Source: Thermosulfurimonas sp. (lineage in GTDB: Bacteria; Desulfobacterota; Thermodesulfobacteria; Thermodesulfobacteriales; Thermodesulfobacteriaceae). Taken from it: a DNA stretch of 34,260 nucleotides. Position 1 is the first letter of the stretch; each line of letters opens with the position of its first letter. Both the position numbers and the translations under genes were made by a program. The stretch covers positions 1 through 34,260 of the forward strand of contig WFPH01000150.1 in the NCBI GenBank assembly GCA_015487645.1, in the 5' to 3' direction. Under the pieces are notes generated by a model. The model saw only the letters and a program-made list of their open reading frames with translations. It did not search any database and was not told the origin of the DNA. Positions 1-7,540 of this stretch are shown here, one piece after another.

Positions 1-476
1 CCCCACTTACCCCGGAGGGGTTCATTCTTGAGGCCCATGTGAAGCTGCGGCCGGTGGAGGTGGCGGTGGACGGAGTGTATGTGTGCGGGCTGGCTCATGG
101 ACCTAAACCCTTGGAGGAGACCATGGCCCAGGCCCGGGCGGCGGCGGGCAAGGCCGCGGTGCCTCTGGCCAAGGGTTTTGTGGAGGTGCCTCCGATCGTG
201 TCGCGGGTGGAAGAGAAGAAATGTATCGGCTGTGGGATCTGCGCCGCCCTTTGCCCCTATGGCGCCATCGAGATGGTCAAGGTGGAAAAGCGTCGGAAGG
301 CCCGGGTGATCGCGGCGGCCTGCAAGGGCTGTGGGGTCTGTGGTTCGCACTGTCCGGTCTTCGCCATTACGCTCGGAGGCTTTACGGACGAGGCTATCCT
401 GGAACAGATCCGGGCCTTCGGGCTTGAGGAGGTGGAGGAAAAGACCGAAGCCCAAGAGGAAAAGGAAGCCGCTTAA
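1..476 (+). CDS. hdrA: HdrA-type flavoprotein, C-terminal part (5' truncated by window)
   Basis: This is the end of a heterodisulfide reductase A-like subunit. The reading frame is open from the window edge (first whole codon at position 3) and stops with TAA at 474-476. The visible part holds the end of the FAD domain (motif VDGVYVCGLAHGPK, typical of the HdrA flavin fold) and then two 4Fe-4S motifs, CIGCGICAALCP and CKGCGVCGSHCP. HdrA is the FAD-containing core of electron-bifurcating or -confurcating Hdr complexes, exchanging electrons with ferredoxin, HdrBC and MvhD. Here it lies 11 bp upstream of an MvhD gene and in the same run as metV and metF. That resembles the MetVF-HdrABC-MvhD complex described for Moorella thermoacetica, so a role in methylene-THF reduction is likely. 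The N-terminal half, and any selenocysteine in it, cannot be seen. Confidence 0.9.
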   Translation, partial: PLTPEGFILEAHVKLRPVEVAVDGVYVCGLAHGPKPLEETMAQARAAAGKAAVPLAKGFVEVPPIVSRVEEKKCIGCGICAALCPYGAIEMVKVEKRRKARVIAAACKGCGVCGSHCPVFAITLGGFTDEAILEQIRAFGLEEVEEKTEAQEEKEAA

Positions 477-487
477 GGAGGGCCGGT

Positions 488-1204
488 ATGGGATTTGAGC
501 CGAGAATTCTGAGCTTTCTTTGTAATTGGTGTTGCTACGCGGCGGCGGATTCGGCCGGAGTGGCCCGGTTCAGTTATCCGCCGAACAACCGGGTTATCCG
601 GATTATGTGCACGGGGCGTATGGACCCCCGTTTCGTGGTTGAAGCTTTCTATGTGGGCTCCGACGGGGTCTTCGTGGGCGGGTGACACCTCGGGGAATGC
701 CATTACCAGTCTGGTAATTACGAAGCTCTGGTTATGGCCGAGACGGTAAGGCGGATCCTCGATACGGTGGGGGTCCAGAGGGAGAGGTTTTATATTGACT
801 GGGCTTCGGCGGCCGAAGGGCCGAGGTTCGTGAAACTCCTTACGGATTTCACGGAGCGGATCCGGGAGCTCGGCCCCCTCGGGGAGAGGGAAGGGCTTTC
901 CCGGGATAGGCTACGTTTTCGGCTTGAAGCGGCGCGCAAACTCTGTCAAAATATGCAATTCCGAGCCCAGTACGGTAACCTGGCCAAGGAGATAAAGAAG
1001 CTTGGAGACTACAGCCCGGAAAACATTTCTCAATTGGTGGAGAAGAAACTGGTGCCGCAAATCCGTAAGAGGATCTTCGAGGCCGAGGTGAAAGAACTCC
1101 TGGCCCAGGGGCCGCAGAGTCTTGAGGCCCTCAAGGAGGCCACCGGCGCGAGCGAGGAGGAACTGGCCGGGATCCTCAATTCTCTGGAGAAGGGGAAAAA
1201 ATGA
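488..1204 (+). CDS. mvhD: MvhD-family hydrogenase/Hdr iron-sulfur subunit, selenocysteine-containing (UGA at 683-685)
   Basis: Reading through one in-frame TGA (683-685, codon 66) gives a 238-residue protein. The start is ATG 488, 6 bp after the Shine-Dalgarno AAGGAGG. Sequence before the TGA (LCNWCCYAAAD, GSDGVFVGG) and directly after it (HLGECHYQSGN) forms one continuous MvhD domain. The TGA sits where MvhD proteins carry a redox Cys, which is selenocysteine in some relatives such as methanococcal VhuD. A hairpin with loop AGUCU follows (702-718). MvhD is a [2Fe-2S] subunit that passes electrons to HdrA. Residues from about 130 to 238 form a helical extension not needed for the MvhD fold and not recognised. 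The stop overlaps the hdrC start (ATGA). Without readthrough there would be a 65-residue fragment, and the second half has no start before its conserved motif. Sec is therefore much the better reading. Confidence 0.88.
683..718 (+). promoter_or_regulatory. UGA selenocysteine codon and SECIS-like hairpin in mvhD
   Basis: The TGA at 683-685 is followed 16 nt later by a perfect 6-bp stem, ATTACC (702-707) pairing with GGTAAT (713-718). It closes a 5-nt loop, AGTCT (708-712). Bacterial SECIS elements recognised by SelB lie in the coding region just after the UGA and have a short apical loop of the GGUCU type, as in E. coli fdhF. The distance from UGA to loop is 22 nt, within the usual range. The stem is A/U-rich and short, so it is weaker than the one in the formate dehydrogenase gene. 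Confidence 0.75.
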
Positions 1205-1752
1205 TGCGTCTGGAACTGGCAAGAGAATGGCTGCCCGAGGTAGAGGGTTTGCCGGAAACTTATAGTCAGTGTTTCCGGTGCGGAGCCTGTTCGGGGATCT
1301 GTCCGGTGAAGAAGATCCGGAAAGACTTTGATCCCCGGGTGATCGTGCACGCCACCATTTTGGGACTTAAAGAGAAGCTCTTCGGCACACCCATCCTCTG
1401 GCTCTGTTCACAGTGTCGCAGCTGTGTGCCGGTTTGTCCCATGGAGGTCAAGCCTGCGGAGGTCATCCAGGCCCTGCGGAATTATGCCTTCAAGTCCGGT
1501 CTGGCCAATGAAGAGACCCTTTTTGAGGCCGGGAGGCTGGCCCGGGTTAATCCCGGAAAGTGCATCGTTTGCCTTACCTGTGTGCGGGTTTGCCCATTCG
1601 GAGCTCCGAGCATCAAGGAAGAGGGCTATGCGGTGATTGATCCGGCCAAGTGCCACGCTTGCGGGATCTGCGTGCAGGAATGTCCGGCCCGGGCCATCGA
1701 ACTCAAGCCGGCGGCCGAATTCGAGACCTTGAAGGTGGGGGTGGCGGTCTGA
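1201..1752 (+). CDS. hdrC: HdrC-like 4Fe-4S protein with an extra ferredoxin domain
   Basis: This 183-residue iron-sulfur protein has four cluster-binding motifs in two pairs. The first pair, CFRCGACSGICP and CSQCRSCVPVCP, separated by an HdrC-like helical stretch, gives the HdrC family. A second pair near the C-terminus, CIVCLTCVRVCP and CHACGICVQECP, looks like an added 2x[4Fe-4S] ferredoxin domain. HdrC relays electrons between HdrA and a partner. No CCG (HdrB) domain is seen here or downstream in the cluster. The ATG at 1201 overlaps the mvhD stop, and a second in-frame ATG follows directly at 1204. The gene overlaps the next start by ATGA-type coupling at 1750-1754, which suggests a co-translated complex. 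The extra ferredoxin could be the exit toward MetV or a soluble carrier (inference). Confidence 0.85.
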   Translation: MMRLELAREWLPEVEGLPETYSQCFRCGACSGICPVKKIRKDFDPRVIVHATILGLKEKLFGTPILWLCSQCRSCVPVCPMEVKPAEVIQALRNYAFKSGLANEETLFEAGRLARVNPGKCIVCLTCVRVCPFGAPSIKEEGYAVIDPAKCHACGICVQECPARAIELKPAAEFETLKVGVAV

Positions 1753-2135
1753 TGGCGAACATAACCATTGGCGTCCTTTGCTGTCATTACACCAACCAGG
1801 CAGGGGAGGAGGATTTCCGGGGTATTCCCGGGACCGTGATTCTCAAAAGGTATCCCTGTTCCGGGCACATCGAAGTGGCGGACATCCTGAAGACCTTTGA
1901 GGAAGGGGCGGAGGCGGTGCTGGTGGCCGGTTGCGAGAAGGACAAGTGCCATAATCTTTCGGGAAGCCTTCGGGCCGAGAAGAAGGCCCTGGGTGCCCGG
2001 AAGATTCTCGAAGAGATCGGGCTTGAGCCGGAACGGGTGAGATTCGCCTTCCTCCCGCGTCTGGATACCGGGCCTTTCATGGAAGAGGTCAAAAAAACTT
2101 TTGAAACAGCTTTAAATATGAAGTCTAAGTCTTGA
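1752..2135 (+). CDS. mvhD: second MvhD-family iron-sulfur subunit (cysteine form)
   Basis: A 127-residue MvhD domain whose start (ATG 1752) overlaps the hdrC stop. It contains LCCHYTNQA near the N-terminus, a YPCSGH motif, and AVLVAGCEKDKCHNLSG. The Cys in VAGC aligns with the selenocysteine of the MvhD encoded at 488, and the downstream CH matches its ECHY. The two genes are therefore paralogues, one with Sec and one with Cys at the same redox site. It ends after the domain, with no helical extension. It is probably part of the same Hdr-MetVF electron-transfer assembly; why two copies are kept is not evident from sequence. It is immediately followed by metV (13 bp). Confidence 0.85.
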   Translation: MANITIGVLCCHYTNQAGEEDFRGIPGTVILKRYPCSGHIEVADILKTFEEGAEAVLVAGCEKDKCHNLSGSLRAEKKALGARKILEEIGLEPERVRFAFLPRLDTGPFMEEVKKTFETALNMKSKS

Positions 2136-2148
2136 GGAGATAGGCAAA

Positions 2149-2820
2149 ATGATAATTGCAGAAAGGAGACCGATTCCTAAAGTCCTCAAGGCCATAGAGC
2201 CTTACGAAAAGATCCTGGTTCTGGGGTGTCGGGGGTGTGTGGCGGTGTGTTCCGCGGGCGGCGACCGGGAGGTGGAGACCATGGCGGCGGCCCTGCGGTT
2301 GGCGCGCAAGCTCTCCGGCCGACCGCTTGAGACCGGCGAGGCCACCTTTATTCGGCAGTGCGATCCGGAATATCTGGCCCCCCTGAAGGAGATGGTTCGG
2401 GACTACGAAGCGGTGGTCTCCATGGCCTGCGGGGTGGGAGTCAACCTCATAGCGGATCTCTTTCCGGAGATCAGGGTCTATCCCGGAGTGGATACCACCT
2501 TTTACGGGGCCAATCCGGCCCTGGGGGAGTGGCAGGAGAAATGCCGGGGGTGTGGGGACTGTATTCTGGATGTCACCGGGGGGCTTTGTCCGATCGCCCG
2601 GTGTGCCAAAAATCTTTTGAACGGCCCCTGCGGGGGTTCGCAGGGCGGGCGTTGTGAGATTCGGCGGGAGGTCCCCTGTGTGTGGCATCAGATTTACGAG
2701 AGGCTTTCCGCCCGGGGGGAACTGGATCGTCTCATGAACTTCTTCCCGGCCAAGGACTGGCGTCCGGCCGGACACGGTGGTCCCCGGGAAAGAATAAGAG
2801 AAGATTTGAAGATGGGATAA
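2149..2820 (+). CDS. metV: MetV, zinc/iron-sulfur subunit of methylenetetrahydrofolate reductase
   Basis: A 223-residue protein of the MTHFR C-terminal (MetV) family. Cys-rich motifs are visible: C27-x2-C30-x3-C34 near the N-terminus, and a C-terminal block starting CRGCGDC at about residue 132 and continuing through GGLCPIARCAKN, GPCGG and GGRCEI. In acetogens MetV partners MetF in reducing methylene-THF to methyl-THF and passes electrons to the MetF flavin. The next gene is a MetF fusion and the preceding genes are MvhD, HdrC and HdrA. This matches the MetVF-HdrABC-MvhD assembly reported for Moorella. The start is ATG 2149, 8 bp after GAGGAG. Confidence 0.92.
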   Translation: MIIAERRPIPKVLKAIEPYEKILVLGCRGCVAVCSAGGDREVETMAAALRLARKLSGRPLETGEATFIRQCDPEYLAPLKEMVRDYEAVVSMACGVGVNLIADLFPEIRVYPGVDTTFYGANPALGEWQEKCRGCGDCILDVTGGLCPIARCAKNLLNGPCGGSQGGRCEIRREVPCVWHQIYERLSARGELDRLMNFFPAKDWRPAGHGGPRERIREDLKMG

Positions 2821-2839
2821 AGCAAAGAGGAGGGAAACG

Positions 2840-5290
2840 GTGGAACCGAGAAGCCATCTGCATCGGGTCCTTTCCGAGGGGCACTTTGCGGTTACAGCGG
2901 AGATCGGGCCTCCCAAGAGCGCCGATGCCGAAGTGGTAAGGCGCAAGGCCCGAATCCTCAAAGGTTATGTGGACGCGGCCAACATTACCGACTGTCAGAC
3001 GGCCATTGTGAGAATGTCCTCTATCGCCTCGGCGGTCCTGGTGATGGCCGAAGGGGTGGAACCCGTCATTCAGATGACCTGCCGGGACCGCAACCGGATC
3101 GGTATGCAGGCCGATCTCTTAGGGGCGGCGGCCCTGGGGATACGGAATCTTCTCTGTATAACCGGCGATCACCAGAAGTTCGGTAACCACCCGGAGGCCA
3201 AAGGGGTCTTCGATCTGGACTCCATTCAACTCCTGGCCATGGTGCGAGGGATGCGGGACGAGGGAAAGTTCATGTGCGGGGAGGAGCTCACCGGGGCCCG
3301 GCCGGAATTTTTCCTGGGGGCCGCGGCCAACCCCTTTGCCGACCCCTTCGAATTCCGGGTGAAGAGACTCGAGAAAAAGATTCGGGCGGGGGCGGAATTC
3401 ATACAGACCCAGATCGTCTATAATGTGGAGCGTTTCCGTAAGTTCATGGAGATGGCCCGGGATCTTGGTCTCACGGAAAAGGCTTACATCCTGGCGGGTA
3501 TTACTCCCCCCAAGTCCTTCGGGATGGCCCGCTACATGAAATATTTTGTGCCCGGTCTCGACGTCCCGGATGAGATCCTCAAGCGCCTGAAAGAGGCCAA
3601 GGACAAACGCGAAGAGGGGATCAACATTGCGGTGGAGATCATTCAGCAGGTGCGGGAGATCCCCGGGGTGGCCGGGGTGCACATCATGGCCATCGAGTGG
3701 GAAGAGGCCGTGCCCGAGATCGTGAAGCGGGCGGGGCTTCATCCGCGTCCGCTCGAGGCCGAGATCCGTTCGCCCATCGCGGTGGAAGTGGAGAAGCCCG
3801 TGGAGCGCGTGGAGGTCATGGCTCCGCCGACCGAAGAGGTGTCGGAGGAAGTTCCGCCGAAGCTTGAGATTCCGGTCGAGGCGGTCAAAGAGGTCTTCTC
3901 CACGGTACGTTCGAGTATGGAAGCCCTGCGTGAGGGAATCAATCTCCTTCACGACAGCCTGGCCCGGCTCGAGAAAGCCCTTCTCGGCGGAGAGGTAGTG
4001 CCGACAGAAGTACCGGAGGTTCCGCGCCTTGAGGTCAAGGTAGAAGAGAAACCGGTGGCGGAAGAAAAGCCCCCGGTAGAGGAAAAACCTCCGGTTGAGG
4101 AGAAGCCTCCAGTTGAGGAAGCCAAACCTCCGGCGGAAGAGGCTAAGCCTGAAGTCAAGGAAGAGAAACCTGAGCCTGAAGAGAAGAAAGAGGAAAAGGT
4201 CGAAGCCCAGGTGGAAGAGAAACCGGAGGAAAAACCGGAGGAGGTCAAACCAGAAGAGAAGCCTGCGCCGGCGCCCCCCGCGGAGGGGTTGGAGCTGGGA
4301 GCCTTCTCCGGGGAATATCGTCCGCTTTCCGAGCGGGCGGCGGGGCTTCCGGAAGACCTCTACAGGGAGCCCGGGACGGCTTTTATCCGCGAGGTGGAGA
4401 TCGGAAAAGGGGAGAAGGCCTTCAAGGTGGGCGGTACGAACGTTCTGCCCTTCCATCTTTTTGAAGGCGAGATGCGGCACGAGCCGCGGATCGCCATGGA
4501 AGTTCTGGATGTAAAACCGGAGGGCTGGCCGGAAAGCCTCACCAAGTACTTCGCAGATGTCCTGGGGGATCCGGCGGCCTGGGCCAAAAAGTGTGTGGAG
4601 ACTTACGGGGCCGAGGCCGTGTGTGTCTATCTCATGGGTACCGATCCCAACTATCTCAACCTGGATGCCAAACACGCCCGGGAAGTGGTGGAGAAGGTGG
4701 CGGAGGCGGTGGATGTACCTCTGATCGTCTGGGGGGCGGGGCACGCCGAAAAGGATGTGGAGGTTCTGCGCGAGGTGGCCGAAGTCCTGGGCGATCGCGG
4801 GGCAGTGATCGGGCCGGTGGAAGAGGCCAATCACCGGACCATCGGGGCTACGGCCATGGGGTACGGACTTCCGGTGGTGGCCTCAAGCCCCATCGATGTG
4901 AACCTGGCCAAGCAGCTCAATATTCTCCTTGAAAACGTCGGGGTAGCGCTGGACAAGATCCTCATGGACCCCTCCATCGGGGCTCTGGGGTATGGTCTGG
5001 AGTACACCTATTCGGTCATGGAGAGGATAAGGCTTGCGGCCCTCTACGCGCAGGATGACAAGCTTCAGGTGCCTTTCATCTGTAACGTGGGCCGCGAGGT
5101 CTGGAAGACCAAGGAGGTGGGACTTCCCAGCGACGACCTGCTGGGCGACCAGGAGGTCCGTGGGGTTCTCATGGAAGCCATTACCTCTGTGGCCCTGGCT
5201 CTGGCCGGGGGAGATCTTTTCATTATGCGTCATCCCAAAGCAATTGAGCTGACAAAGACGATAATTAGAGGGCTTATGCAACAAAATTAA
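2840..5290 (+). CDS. metF-acsD: MetF-AcsD fusion: methylene-THF reductase joined to corrinoid iron-sulfur protein small subunit
   Basis: One uninterrupted 816-residue frame, starting at GTG 2840 behind GAGGAGG. Residues 1-305 are a MetF TIM barrel (FAVTAEIGPPK with Glu21 at the family's catalytic position, LLCITGDHQKFG, QTQIVYN, AGITPPKS). Residues about 347-385 look helical or coiled-coil. Residues about 395-481 are a Pro/Glu/Lys-rich arm with EEKPPV repeats. Residues about 485-816 are the CFeSP small subunit AcsD (NVLPFHLFEGEM, YLMGTDPNYLN, ASSPIDVNLAKQLN, PSIGALGYGLEYTYS). No separate acsD lies in the window, and AcsC follows at 7541, so this fusion must supply AcsD. MetF makes methyl-THF; AcsCD carries the methyl group on cobalt after AcsE transfer. 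A tethered methyl-branch assembly is implied (inference). The fusion order and the long arm are unlike the separate genes known from Moorella. Confidence 0.93.
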   Translation: MEPRSHLHRVLSEGHFAVTAEIGPPKSADAEVVRRKARILKGYVDAANITDCQTAIVRMSSIASAVLVMAEGVEPVIQMTCRDRNRIGMQADLLGAAALGIRNLLCITGDHQKFGNHPEAKGVFDLDSIQLLAMVRGMRDEGKFMCGEELTGARPEFFLGAAANPFADPFEFRVKRLEKKIRAGAEFIQTQIVYNVERFRKFMEMARDLGLTEKAYILAGITPPKSFGMARYMKYFVPGLDVPDEILKRLKEAKDKREEGINIAVEIIQQVREIPGVAGVHIMAIEWEEAVPEIVKRAGLHPRPLEAEIRSPIAVEVEKPVERVEVMAPPTEEVSEEVPPKLEIPVEAVKEVFSTVRSSMEALREGINLLHDSLARLEKALLGGEVVPTEVPEVPRLEVKVEEKPVAEEKPPVEEKPPVEEKPPVEEAKPPAEEAKPEVKEEKPEPEEKKEEKVEAQVEEKPEEKPEEVKPEEKPAPAPPAEGLELGAFSGEYRPLSERAAGLPEDLYREPGTAFIREVEIGKGEKAFKVGGTNVLPFHLFEGEMRHEPRIAMEVLDVKPEGWPESLTKYFADVLGDPAAWAKKCVETYGAEAVCVYLMGTDPNYLNLDAKHAREVVEKVAEAVDVPLIVWGAGHAEKDVEVLREVAEVLGDRGAVIGPVEEANHRTIGATAMGYGLPVVASSPIDVNLAKQLNILLENVGVALDKILMDPSIGALGYGLEYTYSVMERIRLAALYAQDDKLQVPFICNVGREVWKTKEVGLPSDDLLGDQEVRGVLMEAITSVALALAGGDLFIMRHPKAIELTKTIIRGLMQQN
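4043..4282 (+). repeat. EEKPPV-type coding repeats forming the interdomain arm of MetF-AcsD
   Basis: Three back-to-back 18-bp units encode EEKPPV at 4061-4078, 4079-4096 and 4097-4114. Degenerate units rich in Glu, Lys, Pro and Val continue to about 4282. Units differ at synonymous positions (for example ccc ccg, cct ccg and cct cca), so the amino-acid pattern appears to be kept by selection. The arm has no predicted fold and is reminiscent of Pro/Ala/Glu-rich linkers that tether mobile domains in multidomain enzymes. Confidence 0.8.
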
Positions 5291-5305
5291 AGGAGGGGTT
5301 GAGGT

Positions 5306-7528
5306 ATGTCGAAGATCATTGCCACCAAGGCCATCCGTGGGGCTCACAAGATTGTGGAGCGGGCCCAGGAGAAATATGAAGAGGCGGTCAAGAAATTCGG
5401 AAAGGACAAGGAGGTATCCTTTCCGAACACCGCCTACTATCTTCCTATTATCTACGCCATGCTGGGATATCCGGTGAAGAAGCTGGGGGATTGCGGAGAG
5501 GTGCTGGAAGAGGCCCGGAGGTTGCTTCCGCCGATCCCGGAGGAGGAGCTCTGGACGCCGTATCTCGGGCCGGCCCTGGATGCCGGCATGGCCACCTTTT
5601 TTGCGGAGGAGGTCATTGAGGCCATCCGTTATCTGGAGGATCCAAACTTTTACACCAAGACCGAGGAGCCGGTAAACGGCAACCTCTGGCTCGGGGCGGC
5701 CGACGACGTGATCTTCCGTAAGCGCGGAGTGGAGTTCGTGGACGGTACGGCCCCCGGGTTTGCGGCCATTTTAGGAGCCCCGCCGGACAAGGAAACGGCG
5801 GCCAGGATCGCCCAAGAGCTCCAGGAAAAGAACCTCTACGTCTTCATGCACCATCACACCGATGGGCGCTATATGCCGGAGATGCTTCGGGAGGCCGGAG
5901 TCCAGCTCGGCTGGCCCACTCGTCTCATCCCCTTCGGGCCGGATTACACCTCGGTGGTCTTCGCCATCGGGTTCGCCTGCCGGGTGGCCATGGCTTTCGG
6001 TGGCATCAAGCCCGGTGATTACATGGGCAACCTTCTTTACAACAAGGACCGGACCTTCGCCTTTGCCATTACCTTCGGGCCGATCTCGGATGAGTGGTAC
6101 GCCAATGGAGCCGGGGCCATCAACTGGGGCTTTCCGGTGATCTCGGACTGGGATGAGCCGGAGATCAAGCCTTACGGGATTTGCACTTACGAACACGTGG
6201 TCTCCAAAGTGCCGCATGACGAAATTGTGGACCGGGCTATCGAGGTTCGGGGACTCAAGGTCACCACGGTCAAACTGGATATCCCGGTGGCCTACGCCCC
6301 GGCCTTCGAGGGCGAGCGGGTGCGAAAAGACGATCTCTATCTGGAGTGCGGAGGAGGACGGACACCGGCGGTGGAGCTGCTGCTCTCAAAGCCTCTTGAG
6401 GAGGTGGAGGACGGGAAGATCGAGGTTGTGGGCCCGGAGATCAACGAGGTAGAAAAGCTCGGTCTCCAGGGGCCACCTTACCGGTTGCCCTTCGCGGTGG
6501 TGGTGGAGGTGGCCGGAGCCAACATGCAGGAGGACTTCGAGGCCATCCTGGAACGTCAGTTCCATCACCTCATCAACTACGCCCAGGGCATCATGCACGT
6601 GGGCCAGCGGAACATCATGTGGCTGCGGATCAGCAAGGCTGCGGTGGAGAAAGGGTTCCTCTTCAAACATATCGGTGAAATCCTTTACGCCAAGATGCGT
6701 CAGGAATTCGGGGCCATCGTGGACAAGTGTCAGGTGACCATCTACACCGAGGAAGAGAAGGTCAAGGAAATTCTTGAGCTGGCCAAGGAGGTCTACGCCA
6801 AGCGGGATGCCCGTATCGCAGGTATGACCGACGAGAGCGTGGAGGTCTATTATTCCTGCACCTTGTGTCAGAGCTTTGCGCCCAGCCACGTGTGCGTTAT
6901 CACCCCCGAGCGGATCGGGATGTGCGGGGCCTACAACTGGCTGGATGGCAAAGCCTGCTACGAACTCAATCCGGCGGGGCCCAATCAGCCCATCGAGAAG
7001 GGCGAGCTTATCGATGAACGCCTGGGACAGTTTTCCGGGATCAACGAGTTTGTGAAGAAGGCCAGCCGGGGCAAAGTGGAGCGGGTGAGCCTTTACAGCA
7101 TCCTGGTGGACCCCATGACGGCCTGCGGATGCTTTGAGTGCATCGCGGCCGTTCTGCCCTCGGTCAGCGGGATCATGATCGTGAACCGGGATTACCTCGG
7201 GATGACGCCCACCGGGATGAAGTTTTCCACCATGGCCGGTATGGTGGGTGGAGGACAGGTTACGCCCGGTTTCATGGGGGTCTCCAAGAACTATATCACC
7301 TCCAGGAAGTTCCTGCTCGCGGAGGGCGGACTCAAACGGGTGGTCTGGATGCCCAAGATGCTCAAGGAGGAGCTCAAGGACAGGCTCAAGGCCCGGGCCG
7401 AGGAGCTGGGTATTCCGGATCTCATCGATAAGATCGCGGACGAGACGGTGGCCACCACCGAGCAGGAAGTCAAGGAATGGCTTGAGAAGGTCAAACATCC
7501 GGTGCTTGAGATGGAACCTCTGATGTAA
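5306..7528 (+). CDS. acsB: acetyl-CoA synthase (bacterial AcsB)
   Basis: A 740-residue enzyme condensing CO, the methyl group from CFeSP and CoA to acetyl-CoA. All A-cluster ligands are present: Cys518, Cys521, Cys530 and Cys540 for the 4Fe-4S cluster (CTLCQSFAPSHVC and GMC), and the Cys607-Gly-Cys609 motif binding the distal nickel. The 89-residue gap from the first Cys to the CGC motif equals that of the Moorella enzyme (506 to 595). The length (about 730 in Moorella) and the N-terminal domain (IATKAIRGAHKIVERAQ) make this the bacterial type that docks on CODH, not the shorter archaeal CdhC. CODH itself is not in the window. The gene is 15 bp after metF-acsD, behind AGGAGGGG, and 12 bp before acsC. 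Confidence 0.97.
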   Translation: MSKIIATKAIRGAHKIVERAQEKYEEAVKKFGKDKEVSFPNTAYYLPIIYAMLGYPVKKLGDCGEVLEEARRLLPPIPEEELWTPYLGPALDAGMATFFAEEVIEAIRYLEDPNFYTKTEEPVNGNLWLGAADDVIFRKRGVEFVDGTAPGFAAILGAPPDKETAARIAQELQEKNLYVFMHHHTDGRYMPEMLREAGVQLGWPTRLIPFGPDYTSVVFAIGFACRVAMAFGGIKPGDYMGNLLYNKDRTFAFAITFGPISDEWYANGAGAINWGFPVISDWDEPEIKPYGICTYEHVVSKVPHDEIVDRAIEVRGLKVTTVKLDIPVAYAPAFEGERVRKDDLYLECGGGRTPAVELLLSKPLEEVEDGKIEVVGPEINEVEKLGLQGPPYRLPFAVVVEVAGANMQEDFEAILERQFHHLINYAQGIMHVGQRNIMWLRISKAAVEKGFLFKHIGEILYAKMRQEFGAIVDKCQVTIYTEEEKVKEILELAKEVYAKRDARIAGMTDESVEVYYSCTLCQSFAPSHVCVITPERIGMCGAYNWLDGKACYELNPAGPNQPIEKGELIDERLGQFSGINEFVKKASRGKVERVSLYSILVDPMTACGCFECIAAVLPSVSGIMIVNRDYLGMTPTGMKFSTMAGMVGGGQVTPGFMGVSKNYITSRKFLLAEGGLKRVVWMPKMLKEELKDRLKARAEELGIPDLIDKIADETVATTEQEVKEWLEKVKHPVLEMEPLM

Positions 7529-7540
7529 GGGAGGAGGGAA

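Noticed and set aside
683..734. mvhD as a broken gene split into a 65-residue fragment and a 156-residue protein starting at 734
   Set aside because: The conserved motif continues without shift across the TGA, the residues between 686 and 733 are family-conserved, and a SECIS-like hairpin follows. Selenocysteine explains everything.
1202..1204. TGA at the end of mvhD as another selenocysteine
   Set aside because: The protein's family match has ended, hdrC begins in the overlapping ATGA, and no conserved sequence continues in frame.
3119..4834. 571-codon open frame on the minus strand
   Set aside because: It lies wholly under metF-acsD, its protein is low-complexity and unlike any family, and it arises from the GC-rich codon pattern of the real gene.
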